From an uncultured Clostridia bacterium (GTDB lineage Bacteria > Bacillota > Clostridia > UBA1381): a stretch of 64,000 nucleotides of DNA. The position numbers and the translations under genes were made by a program. The notes under the pieces were generated by a model that was not told the origin of the DNA, ran no database searches, and saw only the letters and a program-made list of their open reading frames with translations. The stretch covers positions 1 through 64,000 of the forward strand of contig CANRJY010000008.1 in the NCBI GenBank assembly GCA_947631085.1, read 5' to 3'. Positions 1 to 9,343 of the stretch are shown here, one piece after another. Within the stretch, counting starts at the first letter, position 1. Each line of letters opens with the position of its first letter.

Positions 1-65
1 TACAGGTCGAGCGAAACCTCTGCCTCAAAGTCCGATTCTTTTAAAATTTCCAAATTATTACTCAT
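1..65 (-). CDS. hypothetical protein, 5' part only (MSNNLEILKESDFEAEVSLDL...), runs off window
   Basis: ATG at 65 on minus strand preceded by GGAAGGGG RBS; open to window edge. Confidence 0.55.
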   Translation of the reverse strand, partial: MSNNLEILKESDFEAEVSLDL

Positions 66-274
66 TTATGCCCCTTCCTTCCATATCTTTTGGCTAAATA
101 ACAACGCCCCATTTTTCTTGTCTTGCTTTTCCTGTATCTCTTTAACTATCATTAAAATACCACACTCTGCACTTTTTCAACTGCTAACCCATCAACGTAT
201 TCTCTAAACTTCTCTATGTCCTCAACGCTTATGCCTACTTTTTTGCATAACTCATAACTCCACGAATTAAAAAG

Positions 275-1294
275 TCAAAACTCCCAATAGTCGTCCATAT
301 CTTGCGCCTCTTCTTTTGCTTCATTCACTCCTTCGTTCAACAAGTCCTCTATTGTTCCAACTAACCCTTGACGTTCAAACGTATATACCCACTCTATACT
401 GCAGAACTCCCTGAACTTTTGAAAATGAGGCATAGGTGCTATTTCATAATCCATATCCTCAAACTCAAAAGTAGGGTTGTTTAATACAAACTCGTCGTAT
501 GCCTTTATGTCTGCCTGAATTTTTGCCTTAAATACACCATTTGACACCTCGATGCTGTCTGCGTGATGTATATATAAATCCCACATCACATGGTTTAAAA
601 TCCCCGCTGTGTTAGGGTTATATATAAGTTCAACCATCTTTTTTCTTTTGAAGCCGTCCACTCTATCCTCGTAGTTATAGTATGTCAATGTATAAAAGTC
701 CGGCACCCTTATATACGCACTCTGCTCAACAAGCGTATCCATTATATACTGAAAGTTTGCATCCTCGAATATCTCCGTATTTACAACCAAACCCTCCTCA
801 ATAAATGGAACATCTGCACCACTTAACCTCTTATACTTCTTAAACCCCTCTTTTTCTCTATATAACTCCACAAAATAGTCCTTTTTCTCATATATACCGT
901 TACTTTTACTATAAATAAAAAGAGAAGGCATAATAGGTGGGAGTTGTGTTGAGTTTGTATGATAGGCACAATCTATCGTCTCATATATTCTATTTATGCA
1001 ATCTGTCAAATTATCATAAAAAAATACGTCTGTCAATATATACTTTTGTCTGCTACTCACAAAAGGTGCTGCTGGCATATAATACCCATTTACCACCATT
1101 AAAGTACCCAACACACAACTTCCACCCTCTACATCATCCAACTTATTATATACGTTATTTAACCAACGAGGACGTATATTATCTTTTGTCATATTCTCTT
1201 TTATCCACTCTGCACGCGAATCTATATCAAACCCAGCGTTTACACTTATATCCTCTATAACTTTATTTAATGGATACACAACTTTTCCAAACAT
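275..1294 (-). CDS. hypothetical phage/island protein
   Basis: Long ORF in a minus-strand gene train; ATG at 1294 preceded by AAAAGGGG; adjoins the HNH gene. Confidence 0.7.
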   Translation of the reverse strand: MFGKVVYPLNKVIEDISVNAGFDIDSRAEWIKENMTKDNIRPRWLNNVYNKLDDVEGGSCVLGTLMVVNGYYMPAAPFVSSRQKYILTDVFFYDNLTDCINRIYETIDCAYHTNSTQLPPIMPSLFIYSKSNGIYEKKDYFVELYREKEGFKKYKRLSGADVPFIEEGLVVNTEIFEDANFQYIMDTLVEQSAYIRVPDFYTLTYYNYEDRVDGFKRKKMVELIYNPNTAGILNHVMWDLYIHHADSIEVSNGVFKAKIQADIKAYDEFVLNNPTFEFEDMDYEIAPMPHFQKFREFCSIEWVYTFERQGLVGTIEDLLNEGVNEAKEEAQDMDDYWEF

Positions 1295-1315
1295 TATCAT
1301 CGCCCCTTTTCTCAA

Positions 1316-2401
1316 TTACGCCGCGTTCCTTCTAAAATTTAAGTCATCCTGCAACTTCCTGGCTTTTGGCACCCTATTCATAAAGAGGTCAAAGTAATCG
1401 TAATACTCATACTCTTTCCCGTTTTTCTTATCCTCGTTGCACTTACGTGTCAAAAGCTGCAAGTTATCTACCTTGTTGTCATTATAAACCCCGTTTTTAT
1501 GGTCTATCGTCAGTATTGAATTCGACTCCATTATTGTGTATTTAACAGCTTCCAAACCATACACCAACAAGGCAACAAGATTATGTACCCGTATTGTGCG
1601 ATTGTGACCATCTACTGTATGGTCTAAATCAACAGTCCTCCAGTCAGTGTTGTCCCCTTTATTAGACCTTCTCTTGTTGTGTTCGTTCAATTTATAAGGC
1701 ACCAATAATTCATGTTCTTCACCAAACGCCTTCCTTATTATGTCAACCCACTTGCCACTATGTCCACCTTTAATGCTTGACTTTTCATCTTCAACTTTAA
1801 CACTCCAGAAGGTATATCCACCTTCTGCTCTTATATCAAAACCAGTTATTCTATAAAAACTACCCAGTGTGCCTTTTATATCTAAACTCCAAACCCTTCC
1901 CATTATAGGGTTAACTAACAGCATACGCCTTCCATAATAAGTTAGAAAATAGGGAAGGTCAGTATTGAGTTTTTCACTTTTTCCCGCGTTTCCAATAGGT
2001 AGGCGGTTCTTCCATAATTCCCACGCAACCCCAAACCTTCCGCGTATTGTATCATTCCCAAGCACTGTCGCATAAAATGAACTTTCGAGGGCATTATAAA
2101 AGAAACTATCATCAATATAACCCAAATACTGCTTTCTGTACACCTCACTGGGACTCTTTATAGTTAGGTATTCAGTGATAGGTGTCAATAATCTACTATC
2201 AACCCAACGATTGCGAAGATAACCCATAACAATATTCTCAACACTTTGAACATAACCCCTGTCTATTGACTCTATTCCGTTTATTGAAATATCGCTATTT
2301 AGACCGCGATTTAATACAAATACAATCTCTCCACTTTCAAACGACTTTTTTACACTCTGCAAATATTCCTCTAATGTTTGACCTTCTGTAAGGTTGAACA
2401 T
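1316..2401 (-). CDS. HNH endonuclease domain protein, phage/mobile-element type
   Basis: LTIDHKNGVYNDNKVDNLQLLTRKCNEDKKNG matches the HNH signature DHxNGxxxDNxxxNLxxxT; RBS AAGGTGGGTG before ATG 2401. Confidence 0.75.
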   Translation of the reverse strand: MFNLTEGQTLEEYLQSVKKSFESGEIVFVLNRGLNSDISINGIESIDRGYVQSVENIVMGYLRNRWVDSRLLTPITEYLTIKSPSEVYRKQYLGYIDDSFFYNALESSFYATVLGNDTIRGRFGVAWELWKNRLPIGNAGKSEKLNTDLPYFLTYYGRRMLLVNPIMGRVWSLDIKGTLGSFYRITGFDIRAEGGYTFWSVKVEDEKSSIKGGHSGKWVDIIRKAFGEEHELLVPYKLNEHNKRRSNKGDNTDWRTVDLDHTVDGHNRTIRVHNLVALLVYGLEAVKYTIMESNSILTIDHKNGVYNDNKVDNLQLLTRKCNEDKKNGKEYEYYDYFDLFMNRVPKARKLQDDLNFRRNAA

Positions 2402-2480
2402 GATAATCACCCACCTTTTGTAGTTTAGTCTTATCATCCTTAACTATTGAAACGCTTATTTAACCCCTCGTCTTTACTTT

Positions 2481-2636
2481 TCACTGCTCGTCTCCTTTCA
2501 ATTTTTTGAAGTAGTCATTAATTATGAGATTTACCAAGGCTGAAACATTGATGCCTAACCTGTTCGCTTGCTCTTTTAGCTCTCTCTTTTTTCTATCGCT
2601 CAATAACACATGCAAGGCGCTCCTTCTTTTTTCCAT
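2481..2636 (-). CDS. 51-aa ribbon-helix-helix (CopG/Arc-like) protein, absent from supplied ORF track
   Basis: Own translation MEKRRSALHVLLSDRKKRELKEQANRLGINVSALVNLIINDYFKKLKGDEQ; RHH-like beta strand plus two helices. Confidence 0.7.
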   Translation of the reverse strand: MEKRRSALHVLLSDRKKRELKEQANRLGINVSALVNLIINDYFKKLKGDEQ

Positions 2637-2812
2637 TTTCTATCGCCCCCTTCCAAATTTCTACCTTGTCTCCTGCTTTCATCATATTATAATTTCTACT
2701 GTCCACCTTTTGATTTTTTATGTTGAAGTTAGTTTATATGTGCATCATTTCTACGCATTTATGTCCACAAAAAAAGGGCATTATGCCCTTTTTCCCTTGT
2801 ATTATCAATATT

Positions 2813-3514
2813 TTATATTCTAACGCTGACCTCTACCCATTCTTCGCCTTTTGCCTCTCGCCCGATTATATTAACCTCTGCCTTTTCTTTTCCATACATA
2901 ACCCACAAACACGATGTATCATATTCCCAACAACCCCGCTCATCACTCCATTTCTTTTCATTAAAGACCTCTTTTAATTCTACCAGTTTGCGCTTTATGG
3001 TGTCTATATTATCAGTATATATGAATACCTCGTCTCTATCTTCAAAACCAAGCGCCCATATATCTGCCCAAACCTTTAACTTGTCTATGTTCTCTATATC
3101 ATTATATTCCCCAATGATTGCCATTGATAAGTCCTTGTTTTCTACCCAAAACCTTACCTCTTGATTTAAGAAGTATAGGCGTAATTCTTTGATACTGTCG
3201 AAATGCTCTGCGTATGCCTTATGGACACGCTTTATAAACCCCTCGTCTGACAAAGTAGAAAACGTGTAAACCTCTTTTTCTGTTATTTCTCTATCATAGT
3301 CCGTATTTGAGTATTCGCTGTATAAAACAAACGATTTACACTCAAAATCTGCATCTATAACCCCAAAAGGTATCCTACAATTTGATGTAAGTGTTGTATT
3401 CCTGCCATAACTAACAGTTGCACTATTTAACACAGAATCCACCCACTTTTCCACATTCCTTTTATGCTTTGAAATACCCACTACTCGTAGTATTTGCCTT
3501 AAAGTACGCTGCAT
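2813..3514 (-). CDS. hypothetical island protein
   Basis: ~233-aa ORF, same strand as neighbours, AGGAAGG upstream. Confidence 0.65.
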   Translation of the reverse strand: MQRTLRQILRVVGISKHKRNVEKWVDSVLNSATVSYGRNTTLTSNCRIPFGVIDADFECKSFVLYSEYSNTDYDREITEKEVYTFSTLSDEGFIKRVHKAYAEHFDSIKELRLYFLNQEVRFWVENKDLSMAIIGEYNDIENIDKLKVWADIWALGFEDRDEVFIYTDNIDTIKRKLVELKEVFNEKKWSDERGCWEYDTSCLWVMYGKEKAEVNIIGREAKGEEWVEVSVRI

Positions 3515-3648
3515 TTCCCACACATCCTTCCTTCTTCTATATTAACGCAAGAATGATTGGGTGCCAAGGCCTTTTCGTAAAAAGGAATGTTACGAAATCT
3601 TTACGCTCTATAATTCTCTAAATCTCTTATTTACGAAGCCACTGTTCC

Positions 3649-3774
3649 TTATTCATAACAAGAGAGTATATTTCTTACTGTAGTTGATTTTCTTTGTTTC
3701 TTTGCCAACGTCCTGGAAACGTCAATGTTACTTGATGTATTTTTCTGATTTAGAGAATTTTGAAAGTCCCTCAT
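3649..3774 (-). CDS. 41-aa small ORF (MRDFQNSLNQKNTSSNIDVSRTLAKKQRKSTTVRNILSCYE)
   Basis: Own translation; TGTGAGGTATTAAT RBS before ATG; fills a gap between island genes. Confidence 0.4.
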   Translation of the reverse strand: MRDFQNSLNQKNTSSNIDVSRTLAKKQRKSTTVRNILSCYE

Positions 3775-3932
3775 ATTAATACCTCACAACTGTAGTAATT
3801 TATGTCCACTCACGAAAATTTATCTTCAAAAGTTCTCCTCAACTGTAGTGAATTATTGAAATGGCGGGGCAAAAAAATTTTTAGAAGTGAGCAGTATGAT
3901 TTAGTACAGCCGTTCTATATTGAGCAGGCCTT

Positions 3933-4202
3933 TTATATTTTAGTATCAATAAGACTGCTCCAAACAGCACATAAGGCATTGTATGTCTGGCAGAAGGTAA
4001 AATTTTCCTGTATTTCTGAAATCCTAACGAACGCATTAAAAACTACGTCCCGCACTTCATTATACGCCTTTTTCTTTATCTTGCCATCCTCTGCCAGCTT
4101 TTTTAATTCTACCTCTGTTTCTTCTAGCAACTCTTGATAAACCCCCAATGCCGCAATATCTGTCGCCGTAGCCATAGAGTAGCATAGATTTCTTATATCC
4201 AT
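3933..4202 (-). CDS. hypothetical island protein, first gene after the promoter/operator
   Basis: 89-aa ORF, AAGTGAGGG RBS, promoter TTGACT-N17-TAATAT upstream. Confidence 0.6.
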   Translation of the reverse strand: MDIRNLCYSMATATDIAALGVYQELLEETEVELKKLAEDGKIKKKAYNEVRDVVFNAFVRISEIQENFTFCQTYNALCAVWSSLIDTKI

Positions 4203-4240
4203 TATTAACCCTCACTTTCTTTTTAATATCTTCTTAATAT

Positions 4241-4270
4241 ATATTACCGCACACGTTGACTATAGTCAAC
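4241..4270 (-). promoter_or_regulatory. promoter with palindromic operator candidate over -35
   Basis: -35 TTGACT (4264-4269), 17-nt spacer, -10 TAATAT (4241-4246); 16-bp perfect palindrome GTTGACTATAGTCAAC at 4255-4270. Confidence 0.6.
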
Positions 4271-4327
4271 TATTGTTCGTGATGCACAAAAAGAAGGGGT
4301 TGTTTTTGATAGGTTGAGAGTTTGCCC

Positions 4328-4349
4328 TTTTGTTGAAATTTCAACAAAA
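4328..4349. promoter_or_regulatory. 22-bp perfect palindrome, second operator candidate
   Basis: TTTTGTTGAAATTTCAACAAAA; shares half-site GTTGA/TCAAC with 4255-4270. Confidence 0.45.
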
Positions 4350-4449
4350 ACACGAAATTATACCATAAATAAAACAAACTTTTTCCAATCTGAGAAGGGC
4401 GCTGATGCAAAAAGTTTGCATCAGTGCTGAATAAGGACAAAAAAGAAAA

Positions 4450-4480
4450 GTCGCATAAACGTAGTGTTTATGCGACTTTT
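4450..4480 (-). terminator. terminator downstream of tRNA-Thr
   Basis: GTCGCATAAAC-GTAGT-GTTTATGCGAC perfect 11-bp stem followed by T-rich run on minus strand. Confidence 0.75.
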
Positions 4481-4482
4481 TG

Positions 4483-4559
4483 TGGAGCTGACGACGGGAG
4501 TCGAACCCGTGAGCCTCTTCATTACCAATGAAGTGCTCTGCCTACTGAGCTACGTCAGC
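4483..4559 (-). tRNA. tRNA-Thr (anticodon GGT), CCA encoded
   Basis: Cloverleaf: acceptor GCTGACG/CGTCAGC, anticodon stem CTTCA-TTGGTAA-TGAAG, T-arm CGGGTTCGACTCCCG. Confidence 0.93.
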
Positions 4560-4638
4560 ATTCTTTCGCGACTATAATATTATAGTATATTTTCATTCGT
4601 TTGTCAATACTAAATCTCCCGTTTTTTTATTTGCTCCC

Positions 4639-5451
4639 CTATGCCGTGTCTCCGCTGTCCGTTACGCTGAAACTGTATGCCGCGTTTAACTCACCTATCC
4701 AACTGTCCGGATTTTTATAGCCTATGATTATTGTCTTTTCCCCAGGTACGGACATATCAAACCCGCCTGTTATTATCGAATATTCGCCGGGCGTTAACTG
4801 TCTTTTGCCGCTGGTGCCGATCAGGGTCACCGATAAATCGGCAAACAGGAGCTTTAAATTGTCGCCGTTGGCAAATACCATTTTTTCCGGCTGAGATGCG
4901 TCCAGTATATGATTTATTTCGTATTCGCCTGTTCCGCTTACGGATATGCCCTTTATTTTTCCGAGCGTCCTTTCCGGTAAAACCGTGTCAATGTATGCCG
5001 GAGTTTTTACGGGCTGTTCTATTTTATCATGCTTTGTACAGTATATTCTCAGTCCGTCGCCGCCGCGCTCCGTCCTGTAATCGGAAATGTCAAGCTTTGC
5101 GTCGCCTATTTTCTGCTTTATTGAGGTCATGATCGCGCTCGATGTGCCTGTGTTTATTAAATCGTACCAAAACCCCGTGCCGTCGTTTTCAAGTCTTACC
5201 TCGATCTCCGAAGCTATCCTGCTTATATTCCGCTCGCATTTTTCTCTTGAGCCGTTATCCAGTACCTTGCCAAACGACGCCGCCAAAATAAAACCGACAA
5301 AAGCGGCTATGAACACCGGAACGAATATTTCCGCCCACGGGATCTTTATTCTTTTCTTTGCGTTTTGCTTTGCCGCATAAGGATTTTTGCGGAGCCTTTT
5401 TGTTTGCTCCTTTATTTTTCGGAGAAGCTCCGTCCAAAATTCTTTTTTCAA
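4639..5451 (-). CDS. membrane-anchored hypothetical protein with extracytoplasmic Ig-like region
   Basis: N-terminal TM segment; PGEYSIITGGFDMSVPGEKTIIIGY resembles a bacterial Ig-like fold. Confidence 0.65.
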   Translation of the reverse strand: MKKEFWTELLRKIKEQTKRLRKNPYAAKQNAKKRIKIPWAEIFVPVFIAAFVGFILAASFGKVLDNGSREKCERNISRIASEIEVRLENDGTGFWYDLINTGTSSAIMTSIKQKIGDAKLDISDYRTERGGDGLRIYCTKHDKIEQPVKTPAYIDTVLPERTLGKIKGISVSGTGEYEINHILDASQPEKMVFANGDNLKLLFADLSVTLIGTSGKRQLTPGEYSIITGGFDMSVPGEKTIIIGYKNPDSWIGELNAAYSFSVTDSGDTA

Positions 5452-5475
5452 AACATCACCGCCAATTTTCTGAGT

Positions 5476-6816
5476 TTATAATCGTCTGTATACAGTTAAT
5501 ATCATAGTTATGAAGCACGCCGCGCCGCCTATAAAGTTTGACACCGGCTCCGCCGTGAACACGCCGTTAACGCCGAGCCAATGCGGCAAAAGCAGCGTCA
5601 GCGGTATTACTATTATTACCTTTCTGAACACGGAAAAGAACATGGCCTGCTTTGAGCGTCCCAGCGCCGTGAATGTGCTTTGTCCCGCGAATTGCAGCGC
5701 CATCATAAAAAATCCGAAGAAATATATATGCATCGACGGGACTCCCACTCTCATCAAAGCGGGGTCGGTGCTGAATATTCCTATAAAGAATTTCGGCAGC
5801 AGCGATATCACCGCCCACGCCGCGGCTGTATATACTATCAGTATTACAGACAGATATCTTATCGCCTGTTTTACCCTGCCGTATTCGCCCGCTCCGTAGT
5901 TGAAGCCTATGATAGGCTGTGCGCTGTTTGAAAATCCCGTGACCGGCATCGAAAAAATTTCTCTGACGGAATTTATTATTGTCATCGCGCCTATGTACAA
6001 ATCTCCGCCGTGACGCTGGAGAGCGGCGTTGCAGGTCATCGATACAAGACTGTTGGTGACTGCCATAGTAAAGCCCGAAAGTCCGAGCGCAAGCATTTTT
6101 TTAACACGTCTGCTTACAAGCCTCAGCTTTTTGAAATTTATTCGTATATCCGCTTTCGCGCTTCTCAGGAAACGAAATGTCCACAATGCCGACACAAACT
6201 GCGATATAACGGTAGCGGCAGCCGCTCCCGACACGCCCATATCGAGCAGGAATATAAAAATCGGATCGAGTATAATATTAAGCGCCGCGCCGATGACGAC
6301 CGTCATCATACCCGTTTTTCCGAATCCCTCGGCGTTGATGAAGCTGTTAAGCCCCAGCGTCATCATCACGAATATATTTCCCATTAAATATATTGCCGTA
6401 TATGATCTCGCATACGGCAGCGTATCCTCGCTCGCTCCGAGCAGCCGAAGCAGAGGCGTTTTAAATATCTGCCCGAAAACGGTCAGTATTACGCTTAAAA
6501 TTATCAGAAGCGTGACGCTGTTTCCCAGGATGCCCTCAGCCTCGTCTCTGTGTCCTGCGCCGCGCTCTATCGAAAACAGCGGCGCTCCGCCCATTCCCAC
6601 GAGATTGGCGAATGCCGTAACCATAGTGATGAGCGGCAGACATACTCCGAGAGCCGTCAGCGCCAGCGTCGCTCCGTCGCCTATTCTGCCTATGTATATC
6701 CTGTCGATTATGTTGTACAAAACATTCACAAGCTGCGCCAGCGTCATAGGCACAGCGAGCGATATCATATTTGACAGTATACTTCCCTTAGAGAAGTCGT
6801 TCTTTGTACCCTCCAT
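5476..6816 (-). CDS. MATE family efflux transporter
   Basis: 12-TM polytopic protein with MATE-like N-terminus (MISLAVPMTLAQLVNVLYNIIDRIYIG). Confidence 0.93.
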   Translation of the reverse strand: MEGTKNDFSKGSILSNMISLAVPMTLAQLVNVLYNIIDRIYIGRIGDGATLALTALGVCLPLITMVTAFANLVGMGGAPLFSIERGAGHRDEAEGILGNSVTLLIILSVILTVFGQIFKTPLLRLLGASEDTLPYARSYTAIYLMGNIFVMMTLGLNSFINAEGFGKTGMMTVVIGAALNIILDPIFIFLLDMGVSGAAAATVISQFVSALWTFRFLRSAKADIRINFKKLRLVSRRVKKMLALGLSGFTMAVTNSLVSMTCNAALQRHGGDLYIGAMTIINSVREIFSMPVTGFSNSAQPIIGFNYGAGEYGRVKQAIRYLSVILIVYTAAAWAVISLLPKFFIGIFSTDPALMRVGVPSMHIYFFGFFMMALQFAGQSTFTALGRSKQAMFFSVFRKVIIVIPLTLLLPHWLGVNGVFTAEPVSNFIGGAACFITMILTVYRRL

Positions 6817-7478
6817 TATCTTCCCTTCAAATCAATACCTTCAAAAAACTCCTTCGCCTCGTCAAGATCCTTGAGCTTCGCGCAGAGTATCTTATCAAAT
6901 TCCGCGTCGGACTGCCATAGATCCGGAATCATTATAGGCTTTAATCCCGCGCTGTGCGCCGATAACAGACCGTTTCTCGAATCCTCGAGCGCGTACGTCT
7001 CGGACGGCTCAGCGCCTATCGCCGCGCAAGCCGTGAGATATATATCGGGCTCCGGCTTTGATTTTTTCACTTTGTCGCCGCCTATAACGGCTGAAAAATA
7101 CTTATCCACGCCGGTGCTTTCGAGGCGTTTCATCACGTCGGCTGTTTTTGTTGACGACGCGACCGCCATTTTATAGCCCTGTCCGCTTAAATACTCAAGC
7201 AGATTATACAGTCCCTTCTTCACCGGAACGCCGTTTTTCGCGTAATAGTCCTCAAGATACTCGTCCGTATAACGGTCGAGCGCGTCATGGTCGTAATCGT
7301 CGCCGAACTCGTCGTGCCATACCTTTCTCACCATGTCGTTATTAAGCCCGAGCGAGCGCATTATCATAAATCCCGCCTTGCCGATCCCTATCTTTTCGCC
7401 GGCATAATTCCACGCGTCAACAAACACGCGCTCGGTATTGAACATCAATCCGTCCATATCAAAAATTACAGCCTTCAT
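6816..7478 (-). CDS. HAD-superfamily hydrolase, beta-phosphoglucomutase-like
   Basis: MKAVIFDMDGLMFNTE motif I; SSTKTADV, SKPEPDIYL and LEDSRNGLLSA motifs. Confidence 0.92.
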   Translation of the reverse strand: MKAVIFDMDGLMFNTERVFVDAWNYAGEKIGIGKAGFMIMRSLGLNNDMVRKVWHDEFGDDYDHDALDRYTDEYLEDYYAKNGVPVKKGLYNLLEYLSGQGYKMAVASSTKTADVMKRLESTGVDKYFSAVIGGDKVKKSKPEPDIYLTACAAIGAEPSETYALEDSRNGLLSAHSAGLKPIMIPDLWQSDAEFDKILCAKLKDLDEAKEFFEGIDLKGR

Positions 7479-7591
7479 ATTTTCCCTCCGCGTCGATTTT
7501 ATACATTATACCACAGCCGCGGTCAATTTTCAAGCCTTTTTGCCCGCAATAAATTCAAAAGCCGCCGTTTGGGGACGGCGGCTCTCTTTGC

Positions 7592-9310
7592 CTAATTTTT
7601 TCCTCTTGAAAAGATCCATATCGTTTCAAACTTATCGTCAGACGTATTTTCAAGCTCCAAAATACGGAGATACATCCATTCGTTGTCAATCTTTTGATAT
7701 TTAAATTCGACTACCTCTCCTTCACGCAGCCTTGCCTCCAAATTGACGTAATCGAGGATTTCCTCAAAATTCACATGATATTTTTTCTTTACAAATTTAT
7801 TCGCGTACGATTCGAGCGCCTTGCCATAATAAAACTCGTTTTCCTTCAGAAGCACCTTGAAATAGCGCGGCATATAAATATCTCTCGGCGTATCATGTCT
7901 CAAATCGACAAGATAAACTCCGGAATATTTCGAGGAAATAGCCTCTATAAAGGAATCGGCGTCCTGCTTTTCCGTGATCATCCTCTCGAGCTCTTCGTTC
8001 ATCTCGCGTTTTCTGCGCTTGCTCTTATCGTGCTTATAGTACCAGTCCTTGTCGGCGCGCATTTCAAGCTCAGCCGCGCCCACAACGCGGTCAACGTCAA
8101 CGTCGTTCTCCGCGGCGTTAATACCCGCAGATATTTCGTAATGGTCGCTGTCAAGCTCCCTGCGGACGCTTGCCAAAATACGCTTCATATTCTCACCCGA
8201 CAAGCTTTCACTCAAGACCACAAACTCATCGCCGCCTATACGGTACTTGTTCTCGTCGGGAAAATATTCCTTAAGCACGTCCGCGATCGCGCACAGCATA
8301 TCGTCTCCCTTTTGATGACCGAGATGGTTGTTCATCTCATGAAGTCCGTTCGCGTCGATATAAAGACAAGAAAAGCTTTCCGGCTTTTTGTTCCTGAGCA
8401 TTTCCAAATCATCATTAAACTTGTGACGGTTATAGAGCTTTGTGAGCGCGTCGCGGTTAAGGTTGTCAACAAGCTGTCTATGCCTTGTCTGCTCCGCGAG
8501 GTACTCATCATGCACGTCTTTCACATACAGAATAAGAATAGGGTTCCTATCGCTGTATTCGATACTCGGGACAAGCTCCATCTGCGCCCAAAGAAATTCA
8601 TCGCCCTGTCTGCGTCTGTAACGGCATTTCATTCTCGCGTCCGATTCGCGGAAATGCTTTCTCACGCGCTTTATATCGGTAAAGGTTTTATACGCCGCCA
8701 GGTCAGCCTTATATACGTTGCCGTCATCGGCAAAGCTTTTCCACCAATGCGAAATTTTATTGAGCTTGCTCGCCCTCGCGTGCTCGCTCGGCTCTGCCTT
8801 TATCACCTCGAACGTGTCCTTTTCCGCGTTTATTCTCAATATTTTGTAATAGGTGCCCGACAGCGTGACAAGCGCGTCGATCATTGTTATAGTATCGGTA
8901 TCCGCCTCGCGCCAGCTGAATACAACCCACGGGTTTTCCTCCGTGCAGTCATCGGGTACAACTATCGCGAAAGTCACCCACATGTAATCCTTGCCCGCCT
9001 TGCGCTTATAGCTCTGTATAATGCGCTTCTCTCCCGAGAATACGCGCTTTTGAACATACTGCGGGTCGGAATATCTCAGATAATCCGCGGCATACTCGGA
9101 AAGCACCAATTTATCATCGACCTGCTTTTTTATATACGCATAAATATTTGTAATATCTTCATAGCCTTCGTCGCGAAGCTCCATGCTTTGTTTTGCGAAC
9201 TCAAATTCGCCCGTCACGATATTTACTCTGGCAAGCTTAAGAAAATTTTCCGTCATTGTTTCGTCAACAAAGACGTATATATCCTTTGAGCCGTTATTTT
9301 GTTTACTCAA
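7592..9310 (-). CDS. GGDEF-domain protein (putative diguanylate cyclase), PAS-like N-terminus
   Basis: YRIGGDEFVVL active-site motif; DALTKLYNRHKF start of GGDEF domain. Confidence 0.9.
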   Translation of the reverse strand: MSKQNNGSKDIYVFVDETMTENFLKLARVNIVTGEFEFAKQSMELRDEGYEDITNIYAYIKKQVDDKLVLSEYAADYLRYSDPQYVQKRVFSGEKRIIQSYKRKAGKDYMWVTFAIVVPDDCTEENPWVVFSWREADTDTITMIDALVTLSGTYYKILRINAEKDTFEVIKAEPSEHARASKLNKISHWWKSFADDGNVYKADLAAYKTFTDIKRVRKHFRESDARMKCRYRRRQGDEFLWAQMELVPSIEYSDRNPILILYVKDVHDEYLAEQTRHRQLVDNLNRDALTKLYNRHKFNDDLEMLRNKKPESFSCLYIDANGLHEMNNHLGHQKGDDMLCAIADVLKEYFPDENKYRIGGDEFVVLSESLSGENMKRILASVRRELDSDHYEISAGINAAENDVDVDRVVGAAELEMRADKDWYYKHDKSKRRKREMNEELERMITEKQDADSFIEAISSKYSGVYLVDLRHDTPRDIYMPRYFKVLLKENEFYYGKALESYANKFVKKKYHVNFEEILDYVNLEARLREGEVVEFKYQKIDNEWMYLRILELENTSDDKFETIWIFSRGKN

Positions 9311-9343
9311 GCTCCCAAACCTCCTTATGATATTATTAAATTG

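Noticed and set aside
7694-9289. 531-aa plus-strand ORF antisense to the GGDEF gene
   Set aside because: Mirror of codon bias in a real gene with GGDEF motifs on minus; no RBS or recognisable domains.
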